Shown: in pieces, positions 1-9,093 of the stretch
Position numbering within the stretch: the stretch's first letter is position 1
How the letters are laid out: the number at the start of each line of letters is the position of its first letter
NCBI GenBank assembly: GCA_021295855.1
Contig: JAGWBO010000020.1
Span: 1 to 49,701 of the forward strand
Direction of reading: 5' to 3'
Origin: Pseudomonadales bacterium
GTDB taxonomy: Bacteria > Pseudomonadota > Gammaproteobacteria > Pseudomonadales > Azotimanducaceae
DNA: 49,701 bases
Program-made: the position numbers and the translations under genes
The notes under the pieces: model-generated
Told to the model about the DNA's origin: nothing
Databases searched by the model: none
What the model saw: the letters and a program-made list of their open reading frames with translations, nothing else

Positions 1-2
1 AC

Positions 3-2093
3 ACCAAGCGCTGTCGAAAACGACTTTGTCGTGCGTTACTGGTGTGCAGTTTCACCCTCTTCATTGCAGCTATTGCGGCGCAAGAGCAAGGCGAGTCTTC
101 AAAAATCGCGCCTAAGCTCCTGAACGCGATTGACGACCAAACGTTATTCCTAAGTCCGAAGTACGCCGATTCCGTCGGGCCAGTTGGGTCACAGCGGATA
201 TATCTACGCGATCTCCACACTTCTTTCGGTAAAGTCCCGAATCAGACGTTCTCTGTATATCCGTATGACAAGACGGTTGTAGACGCGTGGATCGTCGAGA
301 ACTTTCTCATCGTATTAGCGAAATCGACTGGTACGGCGCAGATCGCAGTCACCGCAACCAACAGTTTCGGGTCAATGATTGACTGGTTTATCGTCAACGT
401 CGAAGAGCGCGCTCATGAGGAAATCCCGAAGCGCACACAAAGCGCATTTAAGTCGGAATTGCACAATGTGCCCGTCTACATCAGTAGTGACAACGTTTTG
501 CAACTACCCGCTCTGCACGATTCATCGGCGAAATATCACGTTTTCCCCGCGTTACCCTCCGGACTGGTATTCGACAACGCAAGTAGATCCATCCGAGGTC
601 GGGTCGACGGCGTAATCCCCAATTCGATTTACTATTGGATCGGCATATCCGGTAACGGCGTGGGAGTTCAGCAGTTTGTATTCGCGCCGGTGACTGAACA
701 GCGCAGAAATGCTCGGAATTCTGATGCGTCCTTGGCAATCCTTGACCTCAACGAATCGCTACCTCCTAGCTCACTCCGAACTCGAGACTCCGATTACAGA
801 CGTACCACAAGCGACGAAGGGACAGCACGATTTGGTACCGTTTCCGCGTCCCGTCCGTATCGCACCCAAAACAACAACGATATCTTGGTCCAACGAAATC
901 TTCTGGATGGCATTACAAGCGCGATGCATTCAAGGTTTCGCGACCTGTCGCTAGTTCAAGATAGCAATGAGTCTCGAGCGTATACGTTATGGAACTACGC
1001 CAGCACTCGCTATCCAACGAATTCAAATCCGACAGCGGATCTTGGAATAGAGCCCTCCGGCATCTATGTTGGTTTCGATACTCGACTCGAAGAAAACCTC
1101 ACGACAGGACTATCGATCAGCTTCGACAGTCGCGGCTATACAAACTCTGCTCTGCCGAGATCGAGTCGTACGCCATCCTTCACGGGTGCGAGCTTCTCAA
1201 GCATCATGCCCTACGCACGATGGCATGACGGTAGCGGAGGCGAGATTTGGGGAGTCGTAGGTGTCGCCCGTGATAACTCTCGGCTTGACCACGTCAACAC
1301 GCCTGATCCGGAAACAGTTCAAAGTAACCTTCTTCTAGGAGCCATCGGTTGGCGGCATTTGCTCGGCTCGACGGGAAATCTCCATCTAACTTCAGTGGGA
1401 GATGCGGGTCTCACGGTTCCGCTGAGCGCGGCTGAACTCGGTTCGGACGCTAGTTTCTCGAGTAATTACGGATCGAGAAGCCTTCGAGCTGGATTAGAAA
1501 TGTCATTCGCTGGCGAACAGGTACAACCTTACGTTGGTGTTAGCGGTCGCGTCAATAGCAGTCCAGTAGATCGAGACTCCTCATTAGAAGCGCTTGGAGG
1601 CGTTCGGTACACGTCGCTCACTGGCCTGACTTTTGAAGCTGAAGGACGCGCGCTTTCAGCCCAAAACGTGTTTGAAAATCCGAATCTCGTATTCAGCGTC
1701 GCGGCGCACCTTGATCCTGGTCTTCGAGGAGAAGGCTTAGCGCTATCCGTCGCGCCCATCTATGGCACTAACCGCTCAAGCCTCCTCTTAACCCCCAATT
1801 CAACTGTCGGCTATTCGAGCCACCTAGATTCAAGATTCGATCTCTCGACCGATCCTATATGGGCGATGAGCGGTTCGCTGAGCTACGGTATGGCGATCGG
1901 CGGTACCGGCATCATTACACCGTTCGGACAGATCTCTATCTCCACCCTCAATCAGACGCGCATGGGCGTTCGAGTCGCGCTTAATTCAAATCTCGATCGG
2001 TTGTTCAATCTTGAGATCGCCACGGTGCAATCACGATTCGAACAGGAGGAATTTGATCAAGGCGTCGATATTCAGCTCCGCCTCGTTTTCTGA
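3..2093 (+). CDS. Outer-membrane beta-barrel protein with putative Ig-like passenger (5' partial)
   Basis: The frame is open to the left edge. The codons before the first usable start (GTG at 42) read T-K-R-C-R-K-R-L-C-R-A-L-L, a basic region running straight into the hydrophobic stretch FTLFIAAIAA, so a signal peptide spans this point and the true start is probably outside the window. Counting from 42, residues about 25-125 are beta-rich and unrecognised. About 140-210 resemble a putative Ig (He_PIG-like) module, with LPSGLVFD and a following G-x-V motif. About 325-683 alternate polar and hydrophobic residues with many Gly/Ser/Asn turns and end in a terminal Phe (LRLVF), typical of autotransporter-like barrels inserted by the BAM machinery. 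Role unknown: surface display or adhesion is inference. Barrel call fairly sure, Ig module less so. Confidence 0.72.
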   Translation, partial: TKRCRKRLCRALLVCSFTLFIAAIAAQEQGESSKIAPKLLNAIDDQTLFLSPKYADSVGPVGSQRIYLRDLHTSFGKVPNQTFSVYPYDKTVVDAWIVENFLIVLAKSTGTAQIAVTATNSFGSMIDWFIVNVEERAHEEIPKRTQSAFKSELHNVPVYISSDNVLQLPALHDSSAKYHVFPALPSGLVFDNASRSIRGRVDGVIPNSIYYWIGISGNGVGVQQFVFAPVTEQRRNARNSDASLAILDLNESLPPSSLRTRDSDYRRTTSDEGTARFGTVSASRPYRTQNNNDILVQRNLLDGITSAMHSRFRDLSLVQDSNESRAYTLWNYASTRYPTNSNPTADLGIEPSGIYVGFDTRLEENLTTGLSISFDSRGYTNSALPRSSRTPSFTGASFSSIMPYARWHDGSGGEIWGVVGVARDNSRLDHVNTPDPETVQSNLLLGAIGWRHLLGSTGNLHLTSVGDAGLTVPLSAAELGSDASFSSNYGSRSLRAGLEMSFAGEQVQPYVGVSGRVNSSPVDRDSSLEALGGVRYTSLTGLTFEAEGRALSAQNVFENPNLVFSVAAHLDPGLRGEGLALSVAPIYGTNRSSLLLTPNSTVGYSSHLDSRFDLSTDPIWAMSGSLSYGMAIGGTGIITPFGQISISTLNQTRMGVRVALNSNLDRLFNLEIATVQSRFEQEEFDQGVDIQLRLVF

Positions 2094-2145
2094 TTTAGTT
2101 TGATCGACACATTCGTCGATTGTCTTAGCTTTCGTTAGCGCTACT

Positions 2146-2631
2146 GTGCCTGAGCTCACCCCTTATTGCCTCGTTACGGTCACTGACCAAAAAGCACTTG
2201 ACGCGGTCCATGATTCGGGGTCAAACAACGGATCATTCCGAGATCGACATCCATGGTTCGTAGCGCGAGAGCTGCTTGAACTCGCGCGTTCGAATCAGGA
2301 AATCGTTCCTCTTGTCTTCGTCGTCGAACCCGATCTTATTCTGAAAGACTGGGCTGTTATTCGCGACATCGAAGTTGCAACATACTCTGGGCAAGCTTTC
2401 GAAACCCGGTGCACATTTACTCGACTACGACCGGTGAATCCGATTTTTGAAGCGCTCGACAGCGTCGTTCTGCTGCCATCGAGCGAGCAGGTTCATCGTG
2501 AAACCCTTGAACCGATTAGAACGTATCGGCAACACCTTGATGCGTTACACTTATACCCGTACGCGATATGTGAAACGCCGGCGTTCGCGTATACCGACGC
2601 TGAAATCGGTCCAGCTGAGCAGACGGATTAG
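2146..2631 (+). CDS. Hypothetical protein, 161 aa
   Basis: I do not recognise this family. The GTG start lies 52 bases after the preceding beta-barrel gene, and the stop overlaps the end of the convergent aldolase gene. The protein is soluble, with no signal peptide or membrane segment, and mixes alpha and beta predictions. The segment IVPLVFVVEPDLI (about residues 53-65) looks like a core beta-strand, and aromatic residues recur toward the C-terminus (HLYPYAICETPAFAY). Composition and codon use match the neighbours, so it is probably a real gene. No function is proposed. Confidence 0.5.
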   Translation: MPELTPYCLVTVTDQKALDAVHDSGSNNGSFRDRHPWFVARELLELARSNQEIVPLVFVVEPDLILKDWAVIRDIEVATYSGQAFETRCTFTRLRPVNPIFEALDSVVLLPSSEQVHRETLEPIRTYRQHLDALHLYPYAICETPAFAYTDAEIGPAEQTD

Positions 2632-3419
2632 TAACCAGTCTGTTCGCGTTCGGATTCAGCGACTTCCTTGGCTTGAACCAATTGTGTGCTAGCCGCACCC
2701 GCCAAAAACGCGCTGTCCGTACCGAGCGTAACGAGATTGAATCCTTGTTTGAGGTATCCCTTCGTCGCATCTAGATTACCAGTATGAATACCGGCCGCAA
2801 TCCCATGCTTCTTACATGTTTCGCGAATATGCGCTACCGTGTCAATGTGCTTTTGATCCTGGCTTCCTGTAGTCGGACTCAATCCCAACGCGTATCCAAG
2901 ATCGGACGGACCGATATAGATTCCATCAAGACCCGGTGTTGAAGCGATTTCATCGAGGTTCTCAATACCATCCGCAGTCTCGACCATCACCACACACGCA
3001 ATTTGGTCATTCGCCTCGCGCGCATAACCACGTCCGCCGTACATCGCTGCGCGAATCGGACCAAACGAGCGATGACCGTCCGGTGGGTAACGACAGGAAT
3101 CTACAGCCAATGCCGCCTCTTCACGATTGTTCACCATCGGCACGATTACGCCGTATGCGCCAGCATCTAGTGCTTTCATAATCTCGTACGGTTCATTCCA
3201 AGGAACCCGTACGAAAGGTACTGAGTCATAGTTCGAGATTGCAGGTAGCATGTATTTAAGATCGTCGTAGCTCAACATGCCGTGCTGCAGATCGACACAT
3301 AGGTAGTCGAACCCAAGACTCGACATGGTTTCAGCCGTGTAAGCGTTACCGATGCTAAGCCAGCCCCCAACCGATTGTCCGCCTTGTCGCCAAGATGAAA
3401 GGGCTTTGTTTTCTCGCAT
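2628..3419 (-). CDS. HpcH/HpaI family aldolase
   Basis: Class II pyruvate-type aldolase of the HpcH/HpaI family, which reversibly cleaves 2-oxo-4-hydroxy acids to pyruvate plus an aldehyde using a divalent metal. Counting from the ATG at 3419 (263 aa, the usual size), the expected residues are His46 (VDLQHG), Arg71 (VRVPW), Glu147 (MVETADG, metal) and Asp173 (IGPSDL, metal). The frame extends to an ATG at 3476, but the added 19 residues include a CCC run, fit no family N-terminus and have no ribosome site, so 3419 is preferred. The gene is transcribed away from the acyl-CoA ligase at 3588. The exact substrate (4-hydroxy-2-oxoheptanedioate, 2-keto-3-deoxyglucarate or another) cannot be read from the sequence. 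Confidence 0.88.
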   Translation of the reverse strand: MRENKALSSWRQGGQSVGGWLSIGNAYTAETMSSLGFDYLCVDLQHGMLSYDDLKYMLPAISNYDSVPFVRVPWNEPYEIMKALDAGAYGVIVPMVNNREEAALAVDSCRYPPDGHRSFGPIRAAMYGGRGYAREANDQIACVVMVETADGIENLDEIASTPGLDGIYIGPSDLGYALGLSPTTGSQDQKHIDTVAHIRETCKKHGIAAGIHTGNLDATKGYLKQGFNLVTLGTDSAFLAGAASTQLVQAKEVAESEREQTGY

Positions 3420-3587
3420 AGTAGGTCTCGCTTTAGCTGAACAACAACACCGCAGCTCGGCTGCATTAGGTGCCATTACGATGGTTCGGCGGCGATTTTA
3501 GCCACGCTACAAATATTATTCTCCGCTTTAAAAAAGAGCTGAAACCCATATGAAGGCGTCCGCACGTTCCACGGGCAACATTTAAAC

Positions 3588-5309
3588 ATGGCGTCAAATA
3601 ACTCGCTCGAACGTGCGATCGCTGAGGTAACCGCTCCCGGCAAACCATTTGAAACCGACACCGTTAACGTGAACGGAGTGGACTTTATCGGCTTCGTAAA
3701 TGCGCCTGCCAATCTTCGCGAGCTCTATCGATTTGGACTAAGGCACGAAGTCGATTTCTACGTCTACGATGACGAGCGCTACTCCTTCGAAGACGCTTGG
3801 AGAATCGCGGCACAGGTTGCCAACAAGCTCATCGAAATCGGAATTGAGCCTGGTGATCGCGTCGGCGTCTCCCTTCGCAATTACCCTGAATGGATATTCG
3901 CTTTCATGGGTATCACCGCAATGGGTGGTATCGCGGTCGCCATGAACGCGTGGTGGTCGGCAGAGGAAATGGAATACGGTATCCAAGATAGCGGCTTGAA
4001 GCTTCTCTTCGTCGATCAAGAAAGGCTTGAACGAGTTGGACCTTTGGCAAAGGATCTAGCAATTGAGCTCATCACGGTGCGGTGTCAGGATGACTCGTTC
4101 CACACGTGGGATGCCTTTATTGATGGTACTAGCGACGCTATGCCTGAAAGCGAAATTCGACCGGACGACAACGCGACGCTTTTGTATACGTCAGGCTCCA
4201 CCGCTCATCCCAAAGGCGTGTTGTCCACTCACCGGTCAATCTGCAACGCGCTATTAGGCTGGGAGGCGGCAGGAGCCGTTGGCTACCAATTGACAGTTAT
4301 CGAAAATCCTGCCCAAGCACAACAAGCCGCAGCCGCTGTATCAACCAAACCCGCTTATCCGCCTTCGACAATCTTGTCAGTACCGCTGTTCCACGTAACC
4401 GGATTGGTCGTTCAATTACTGTCGTCGTTTCGGTACGGCCGCAAATTGGTGGGGATGTACAAGTGGGATGTCGATCGTGCATTGCAGATCATTGAAGCCG
4501 AGAGGATCACGTCGTTCAATGGCGTACCAACCATGTCGTACGAGCTGGTCAAGTCGGCGTCACTAGGCAAGTACGACGTAAGCAGTCTTCAAAGCGCGGG
4601 TGGTGGCGGAGCCGCTATGGCACCTGAACAGGCAAAGGAAATCGACAAACAAATCGCGAAAGGCGCTTCAGGTACAGGTTGGGGAATGACCGAAACGCAA
4701 GGCTTAGCTACCAGTATCGGTGGACCTGCGTTCTCGCTTAGACCACGGAGTTGCGGACGCGCACTACCGCCGCTCGTTAAAGTGAAGGCAGTAGACGAAG
4801 ATGGACGCGACCTGCCACCTTTTGAGACAGGCGAATTGTGCATTTGGGGGATTCAGAACTTCAGCGGTTATTGGAATAATCCTGAAGCAACCAAGGAAAC
4901 GCTGGTTGATGGTTGGGTTCATACAGGCGACGTCGGCCATCTCGATGATGAAGGCTATGTCTTCATCACGGATCGTATGAAAGATATCGTGATTCGCGGC
5001 GGCGAGAACATCGGTTGCCAAGAAGTCGAAGCAGCGCTCTACGAGCACCCACGCGTGGCTGAAGCCTGCGTCTTTGGGATTCCAGATGAACGACTCGGTG
5101 AAACCGTTGCAGCGACGGTGTGTCTTGAGCCGGATATGGATCTCACTGAAGACGAACTAAGGGAATTCGCGAGCGAACGCCTCGCTCAATTTAAGGTGCC
5201 ATCCCGTATATGGATCGGACATGAACGACTACCACGTACCGCTTCTGAAAAGATATTCAAGCGACAGATTCGCGAAGAAATTCTCAGCAAACTTGAACTG
5301 GAAAACTAA
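3588..5309 (+). CDS. Acyl-CoA synthetase (AMP-forming, class I adenylating enzyme)
   Basis: Activates a carboxylic acid to its CoA thioester via an acyl-adenylate, in the cytoplasm. All core motifs are present: the phosphate-binding loop LLYTSGSTAHPKG (about residues 198-210), GWGMTETQG (about 363), GYWNNPEATKETL and HTGDVG (about 425-450), the hinge DRMKDIVIRGGENIG (about 462-476), and the adenylation lysine in TASEKIFKRQ (about 554). Length 573 aa fits medium/long-chain ligases. An Ala/Gln-rich insertion (about 235-262) is slightly unusual. The 2-hydroxyacid dehydrogenase starts 3 bases downstream, so the two are almost certainly co-transcribed. Chain-length or ring specificity cannot be inferred. 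The lipid-catabolic genes elsewhere in the window fit a degradative role. Confidence 0.9.
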   Translation: MASNNSLERAIAEVTAPGKPFETDTVNVNGVDFIGFVNAPANLRELYRFGLRHEVDFYVYDDERYSFEDAWRIAAQVANKLIEIGIEPGDRVGVSLRNYPEWIFAFMGITAMGGIAVAMNAWWSAEEMEYGIQDSGLKLLFVDQERLERVGPLAKDLAIELITVRCQDDSFHTWDAFIDGTSDAMPESEIRPDDNATLLYTSGSTAHPKGVLSTHRSICNALLGWEAAGAVGYQLTVIENPAQAQQAAAAVSTKPAYPPSTILSVPLFHVTGLVVQLLSSFRYGRKLVGMYKWDVDRALQIIEAERITSFNGVPTMSYELVKSASLGKYDVSSLQSAGGGGAAMAPEQAKEIDKQIAKGASGTGWGMTETQGLATSIGGPAFSLRPRSCGRALPPLVKVKAVDEDGRDLPPFETGELCIWGIQNFSGYWNNPEATKETLVDGWVHTGDVGHLDDEGYVFITDRMKDIVIRGGENIGCQEVEAALYEHPRVAEACVFGIPDERLGETVAATVCLEPDMDLTEDELREFASERLAQFKVPSRIWIGHERLPRTASEKIFKRQIREEILSKLELEN

Positions 5310-5312
5310 CTG

Positions 5313-6368
5313 ATGAACACTAAGAAAAAGGTGGCGATGCAGTTACCTCGCATCGCCGAAGTAACAAACCTTGATGAGAAATACTCTCTTGAACTCGAAG
5401 CCTTACGACCGGTAGCTGACATTGTCGAGGTCGCCTCACCCACGCCTCTGGATTTCGCCGAAGGAGCAAAAGAATGTGATGCGATCATCACGTCATGGGG
5501 AATCCGAATCAGTAAGGAAGTCATTGATCGACTAGAGAACATCGTGGTTATCGGTCTCGGAAGCGTCGGTGTCGATATGGTTGATGTCGATGCGGCAACT
5601 GAAGCTGGGATAGTCGTGACTAACACGCCCGATACATTCATCGAGGAAGTTGCCGATCATGCGATGGCATTACTTCTGAACTCGATCCGTCGCACCAAGG
5701 AGATGAACATCTTTGCTGCTGAAAACGAATGGCACAAAGGACGACCGTTATTGAATCATGTACCTCGCCTAATGGGTAGGACTCTCGGTCTGGTCTCGTT
5801 TGGGAATGTGGCACGTTGCACGGCCAAACGGGCGCAAGCTTTTGGGTTGCATGTTATTGCGTACGACCCATATGTCAGTGAATTGACGATGAGCGAGTTT
5901 GGCGTCGAGCCTGTAGCTTGGGGTGAATTGTTGGAGCGCTCCGACTATATCAGCATTCACTCACCTCATAACGAGGAGACCGAGCATTCTGTCAACGCTG
6001 ATGCCTTCAATCGGATGAAGGACGGCGTGGTGATCGTGAACACTGCGCGTGGTCCCATCGTGAAGGAGGCAGATCTGGTCGATGCGATCAATAGTGGAAA
6101 AGTACAAGCTGCTGGTCTCGATGTCCTTGAGCAGGAACCACCGGATCCGCAAAACCCGCTACTCAACATGCCACAAGTCACGGTAACGCCGCACGTCGCT
6201 TCAGCAAGCACACGAATGCGACCGACTGCGCGCAGACGGGTCGGACACGAGGTTTCATTGGTATTGCGAGGCAAATGGCCGATGAGTTGCGTAAATCCAA
6301 CGGTATTACCGAAGACCCCGCTCGAGCGATGGCAGCCAGTCCCGATGCTCCGTGGACCGAATCGTTAG
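5313..6368 (+). CDS. D-isomer-specific 2-hydroxyacid dehydrogenase
   Basis: NAD(P)-dependent oxidoreductase of the phosphoglycerate/hydroxypyruvate dehydrogenase family. The Rossmann glycine loop is LGLVSFGNVAR (about residues 155-165), somewhat divergent from GxGxxG because the second Gly is replaced by Ser. The catalytic triad is visible as Arg in NTARGPIV, Glu in LEQEPPD and His in TPHVAS. The start ATG lies 3 bases after the acyl-CoA ligase stop. Length 351 aa is normal, and the tail after about residue 320 is variable. Together with the HpaI-type aldolase and CoA ligase it suggests handling of 2-oxo/2-hydroxy acids, but the substrate is unknown. Confidence 0.85.
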   Translation: MNTKKKVAMQLPRIAEVTNLDEKYSLELEALRPVADIVEVASPTPLDFAEGAKECDAIITSWGIRISKEVIDRLENIVVIGLGSVGVDMVDVDAATEAGIVVTNTPDTFIEEVADHAMALLLNSIRRTKEMNIFAAENEWHKGRPLLNHVPRLMGRTLGLVSFGNVARCTAKRAQAFGLHVIAYDPYVSELTMSEFGVEPVAWGELLERSDYISIHSPHNEETEHSVNADAFNRMKDGVVIVNTARGPIVKEADLVDAINSGKVQAAGLDVLEQEPPDPQNPLLNMPQVTVTPHVASASTRMRPTARRRVGHEVSLVLRGKWPMSCVNPTVLPKTPLERWQPVPMLRGPNR

Positions 6369-6415
6369 CGCTGCAGAGTTAGGAACTCCCTGCATCTAAG
6401 AGTGATAAATTAGGC

Positions 6416-7087
6416 TTACGCTTCGATGACAAAAGTCGTAAGCCAGTGACCCTCAATTCGGTGGAAATACCCGCGAGCGCGCTCTAACAAGCTGGATGCT
6501 TTAAGGTCTTTTAGGGTGTACGCAGTGAACGATTGAGCGTTCTCGTCGATTCTTAGTGTGACGTCGCGGAATCCTAAAAACTCGCCTGTGATTGGATTCG
6601 TCGCCTTGTATATAGCTTCCTTGGCTGAGAACAAGGCGGTGCGCCACTCTGGGAGTTGAAGCGCGTCGATCCAACCACGTTCGTCCTCGTCGAGTACTCG
6701 ATTCGCGACGCGTTCATCTACTGCACTGATGACTTCAACGTCAACACCGATGCCTTGGTAATGCATGGCTCGTGCCACAGCACTCACTGCGAGGTGGTCC
6801 GTGTGCGAAATACTTCCGACGACGAACTCAGGCCATACGGGTTTTCGCTCACTCCTCAAAATGGGTTGAAGACTGATTCCGAGGTGCGTTAGCGCAGCTT
6901 TAGCGAGACGTCTCCCGGTTGCAAAGCCGTTTTGCCTCGATGGATTCGAGTCTCGAATTAACGCTCGCTCTTCAGGCGCTAATTCCTCGGTATGGTCGGC
7001 TACACGTCCGAGCACCATATACATACCCGGCACTTCGTCGGGCTCAGTGTGAATCGCCGGGATTCCGTCCAAGCAGAACAGGTTCAT
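6416..7087 (-). CDS. 4'-phosphopantetheinyl transferase (Sfp/EntD type)
   Basis: Transfers phosphopantetheine from CoA to a serine of carrier proteins. Counting from the ATG at 7087 (223 aa), the diagnostic motifs are GSISHTDHLA (His95), GIGVDVE (Asp116, Glu118; Mg2+ ligands) and FSAKEAIYKA (Glu157). The frame remains open upstream to 7228, but that extension is the antisense reading of the tRNA-Leu gene, so 7087 is the start; AAGAG precedes it. The gene begins 24 bases after the mature tRNA end on the same strand and may be read from the tRNA promoter. No polyketide or peptide synthetase lies in this window, so its carrier protein is elsewhere, or it replaces AcpS. Confidence 0.88.
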   Translation of the reverse strand: MNLFCLDGIPAIHTEPDEVPGMYMVLGRVADHTEELAPEERALIRDSNPSRQNGFATGRRLAKAALTHLGISLQPILRSERKPVWPEFVVGSISHTDHLAVSAVARAMHYQGIGVDVEVISAVDERVANRVLDEDERGWIDALQLPEWRTALFSAKEAIYKATNPITGEFLGFRDVTLRIDENAQSFTAYTLKDLKASSLLERARGYFHRIEGHWLTTFVIEA

Positions 7088-7111
7088 ATAAGCACTCTTG
7101 ACATTCCCGGT

Positions 7112-7197
7112 TGGTGCCCAGAGAGGGATTTGAACCCTCACGCCACGAAGGCACTGGCTTCTAAGGCCAGCTTGTCTACCAGTTCCAACATCTGGGC
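7112..7197 (-). tRNA. tRNA-Leu (anticodon UAG)
   Basis: An 86-base tRNA on the minus strand. The acceptor stem GCCCAGA pairs with TCTGGGC, followed by discriminator A and an encoded CCA. The anticodon arm is CTGGC-CTTAGAA-GCCAG, giving anticodon TAG (reads CUA and other CUN codons). A long variable arm (TGCCTTCGTGGC) and the T-loop GGTTCAAATCC are present, as expected for a class II leucine tRNA. The phosphopantetheinyl transferase gene follows on the same strand. Confidence 0.96.
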
Positions 7198-7423
7198 AAT
7201 GTTCCTGACAGCGAATAACTGCCACCACTGCGGGAAATTATCGACAGGAAGTCTTTCGACGTAGTTCACTTAATTCAACTAAGTGTTGTGAATTACCTTG
7301 CTTCACGTAGACGCGATCAACTTCGATAGCACTTAGAAGACGCTCTACTTTGAGGTGGTTGCCGAGTCGACTAGCGCCAACTCATATAGTTATCCGCGCG
7401 TTTTTGTGGAGATGTAAACCAAG

Positions 7424-8251
7424 ATGGAACAACGACTTTCGGGTAAGGTAGCATGGGTAACAGGCTCATCGAGAGGGATTGGACGCGTAGTAGCCACCCA
7501 CTTAGCGGATCTTGGCGCAAGCGTAGCAGTACATGGCACCACCCCAACCTCTACGCAGGCATTTAATGAAGCACCGTCGTTAGATACCGTTGCAAATGAG
7601 ATCGCAGAACAAACGGACGCAAACGTCATCGCCGTTCACGGCGACCTTACGGACCCGGCGACCGTTACGCAGAACTACGCCGATATCAAGCAGCAATTAG
7701 GTCCAGTTGACATTCTGATCAACAACGCTGGTGGTGACATTGGTTCGACTGGGACGTCAGGTCCAAACGCAGGCAAACCGCTGGTTAACGACGCGATTGA
7801 AGTGTCCCTTGAAGATGTGCAGACCATTCTTGAACGAAATCTCACTACCTGCATTCTCGTCTGCAAAGCCGCTGTACCCTCGATGATGGAACGGAAATCA
7901 GGATGGGTTGTCACGATTGGAAGCATCGCTGGGTTATCTGGACACCGTTCAGAGGTCGTATACGGTACTGCAAAAGCAGCGGTTCACGAATACACACGTT
8001 GCTTAGCTGCACAGATGCGTCCATACGGCGTGTATGCGAACGTAATCGCGCCGGGAGAGATCATTACTCCTCGCTTCGAGGCAAGTCGGCCGACGAACGA
8101 TGATCGTAAAGTTGAAGTCGGAGCTTTGACTAGATATGGCTGGCCGATGGAAGTCGCAAAAGCCGTCGAGTTCTTCGTGACATCCGACTCAAGCTATGTG
8201 TCGGGGCAAGTCCTACGCGTGGATGGCGGAGCGCAGATTTTCCCGAGCTGA
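7424..8251 (+). CDS. Short-chain dehydrogenase/reductase (FabG-like)
   Basis: Classical SDR, 275 aa, cytoplasmic. It has the NAD(P)-binding TGSSRGIG loop (about residues 14-21), NNAGG (about 102-106), the catalytic Ser in IGSIAG (about 165), YGTAK (Tyr about 181, Lys 185) and the C-terminal VDGGAQI. Arg after the glycine loop (SSRG) favours NADP(H). The start is ATG with GGAGA about 11 bases upstream. The nearest annotation is 3-oxoacyl-ACP reductase-like, but SDR substrates cannot be read from motifs. It is transcribed alone and ends 3 bases from the convergent pyrE gene. Confidence 0.87.
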   Translation: MEQRLSGKVAWVTGSSRGIGRVVATHLADLGASVAVHGTTPTSTQAFNEAPSLDTVANEIAEQTDANVIAVHGDLTDPATVTQNYADIKQQLGPVDILINNAGGDIGSTGTSGPNAGKPLVNDAIEVSLEDVQTILERNLTTCILVCKAAVPSMMERKSGWVVTIGSIAGLSGHRSEVVYGTAKAAVHEYTRCLAAQMRPYGVYANVIAPGEIITPRFEASRPTNDDRKVEVGALTRYGWPMEVAKAVEFFVTSDSSYVSGQVLRVDGGAQIFPS

Positions 8252-8253
8252 CG

Positions 8254-8895
8254 CTACATTTTGCAATGGTCAGCAGCGTAATTTCTTACTGCGCGCAATC
8301 GTTCGGCATCGCTGTCGTTAGTTGCGAGGAACTCAAGCACATCGTGTAGGTCAGCGACGGCACGGACATTTACGTGCAACTTTTCTGTCATTGCTTCCGT
8401 AGCTGTCTGCCGTTCATTGATGTATTCCAAGCGGTCAATCCCTAAGACCATCCCACACAGGATTCCACCTTCATTGCGAATCAACTCGGCTGACTCCAGT
8501 TTGGTGCCTCCGTCTACGACCACGTCGTCAATCAAAACGACGCGTTTTTCGTCCATCGATTCGCCTACAAGCCAACCTCCCTCGCCATAGCGTTTGGCTT
8601 CCTTGCGATTGAACGCAATGCCGACTTCGACTCCTTCTGCAGCTAGCGCAATTGCAGTGGTCACCACAAAGGGAATACCCTTGTAAGCCGGACCGTACAG
8701 AATCTCCGGTCGTAATTCGTGGTCCAAGATACACTGCGCGAACGCGCGTCCGAGCTCCGACAATCCCCGACCGGACGCAACATTCCCCAGATTGAAGAAG
8801 TAAGGGCTTTTCTTTCCCGACTTCAGCGTGAAGTCCCCAAATTGCAACACGCCTTCTTCATTCATGAGGCGGAGAAACCTCTGTGCGTTCGCCAT
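8254..8895 (-). CDS. pyrE: Orotate phosphoribosyltransferase
   Basis: Converts orotate and PRPP to orotidine 5'-monophosphate in pyrimidine synthesis. From the ATG at 8895 the protein has 213 aa, the usual length. It shows the N-terminal GDFTLKSGKKSPYFFN substrate motif (about residues 20-35), GPAYKGIP (about 68-75), FNRKEAKRYGEGG (about 95-107; catalytic Lys and flexible loop) and the PRPP-binding signature VVLIDDVVVDGGT (about 119-131). The frame extends to 9036, but the extra 47 residues have no family counterpart and overlap a hairpin at 8962-8987 that may belong to the leader. It is convergent with the SDR gene. Confidence 0.95.
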   Translation of the reverse strand: MANAQRFLRLMNEEGVLQFGDFTLKSGKKSPYFFNLGNVASGRGLSELGRAFAQCILDHELRPEILYGPAYKGIPFVVTTAIALAAEGVEVGIAFNRKEAKRYGEGGWLVGESMDEKRVVLIDDVVVDGGTKLESAELIRNEGGILCGMVLGIDRLEYINERQTATEAMTEKLHVNVRAVADLHDVLEFLATNDSDAERLRAVRNYAADHCKM

Positions 8896-8961
8896 TTTGA
8901 GTCTAATGTCCAGTTTCACTTGAGGGTGAACGAAAGCTACGCCACACCAAATTAGGACGAC

Positions 8962-8987
8962 ATAATCTCGTTGCGTAGCGAGATTAT
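8962..8987 (-). promoter_or_regulatory. Perfect 9-bp hairpin in the pyrE leader
   Basis: ATAATCTCG and CGAGATTAT form a perfect 9-bp inverted repeat around an 8-base loop, 67-92 bases upstream of the pyrE ATG. There is no T-run next to it, so it is not an obvious attenuator. It could be an operator or an mRNA 5' stem. Pyrimidine control of pyrE by leader RNA is known in enterics, but its presence here is inference. Confidence 0.35.
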
Positions 8988-9093
8988 TCACCTCACTAAC
9001 ACAGTATATTGCTTGATACGATCCCAACTTGAACATTTGTTAGGTACCGCTGTCCTTGTCTAACAAGACTAGTACTCACCCTAAAATTTCGGC

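Noticed and set aside
7088..7228. N-terminal extension of the phosphopantetheinyl transferase to 7228
   Set aside because: The added codons are the tRNA-Leu gene itself read as protein.
7112..7423. Genomic island boundary at tRNA-Leu
   Set aside because: No integrase, no direct repeat of the tRNA 3' end and no composition change were seen nearby.
8896..9036. N-terminal extension of PyrE to 9036
   Set aside because: The 47 extra residues match no orotate phosphoribosyltransferase and cover a leader hairpin; the ATG at 8895 gives the family's normal start.
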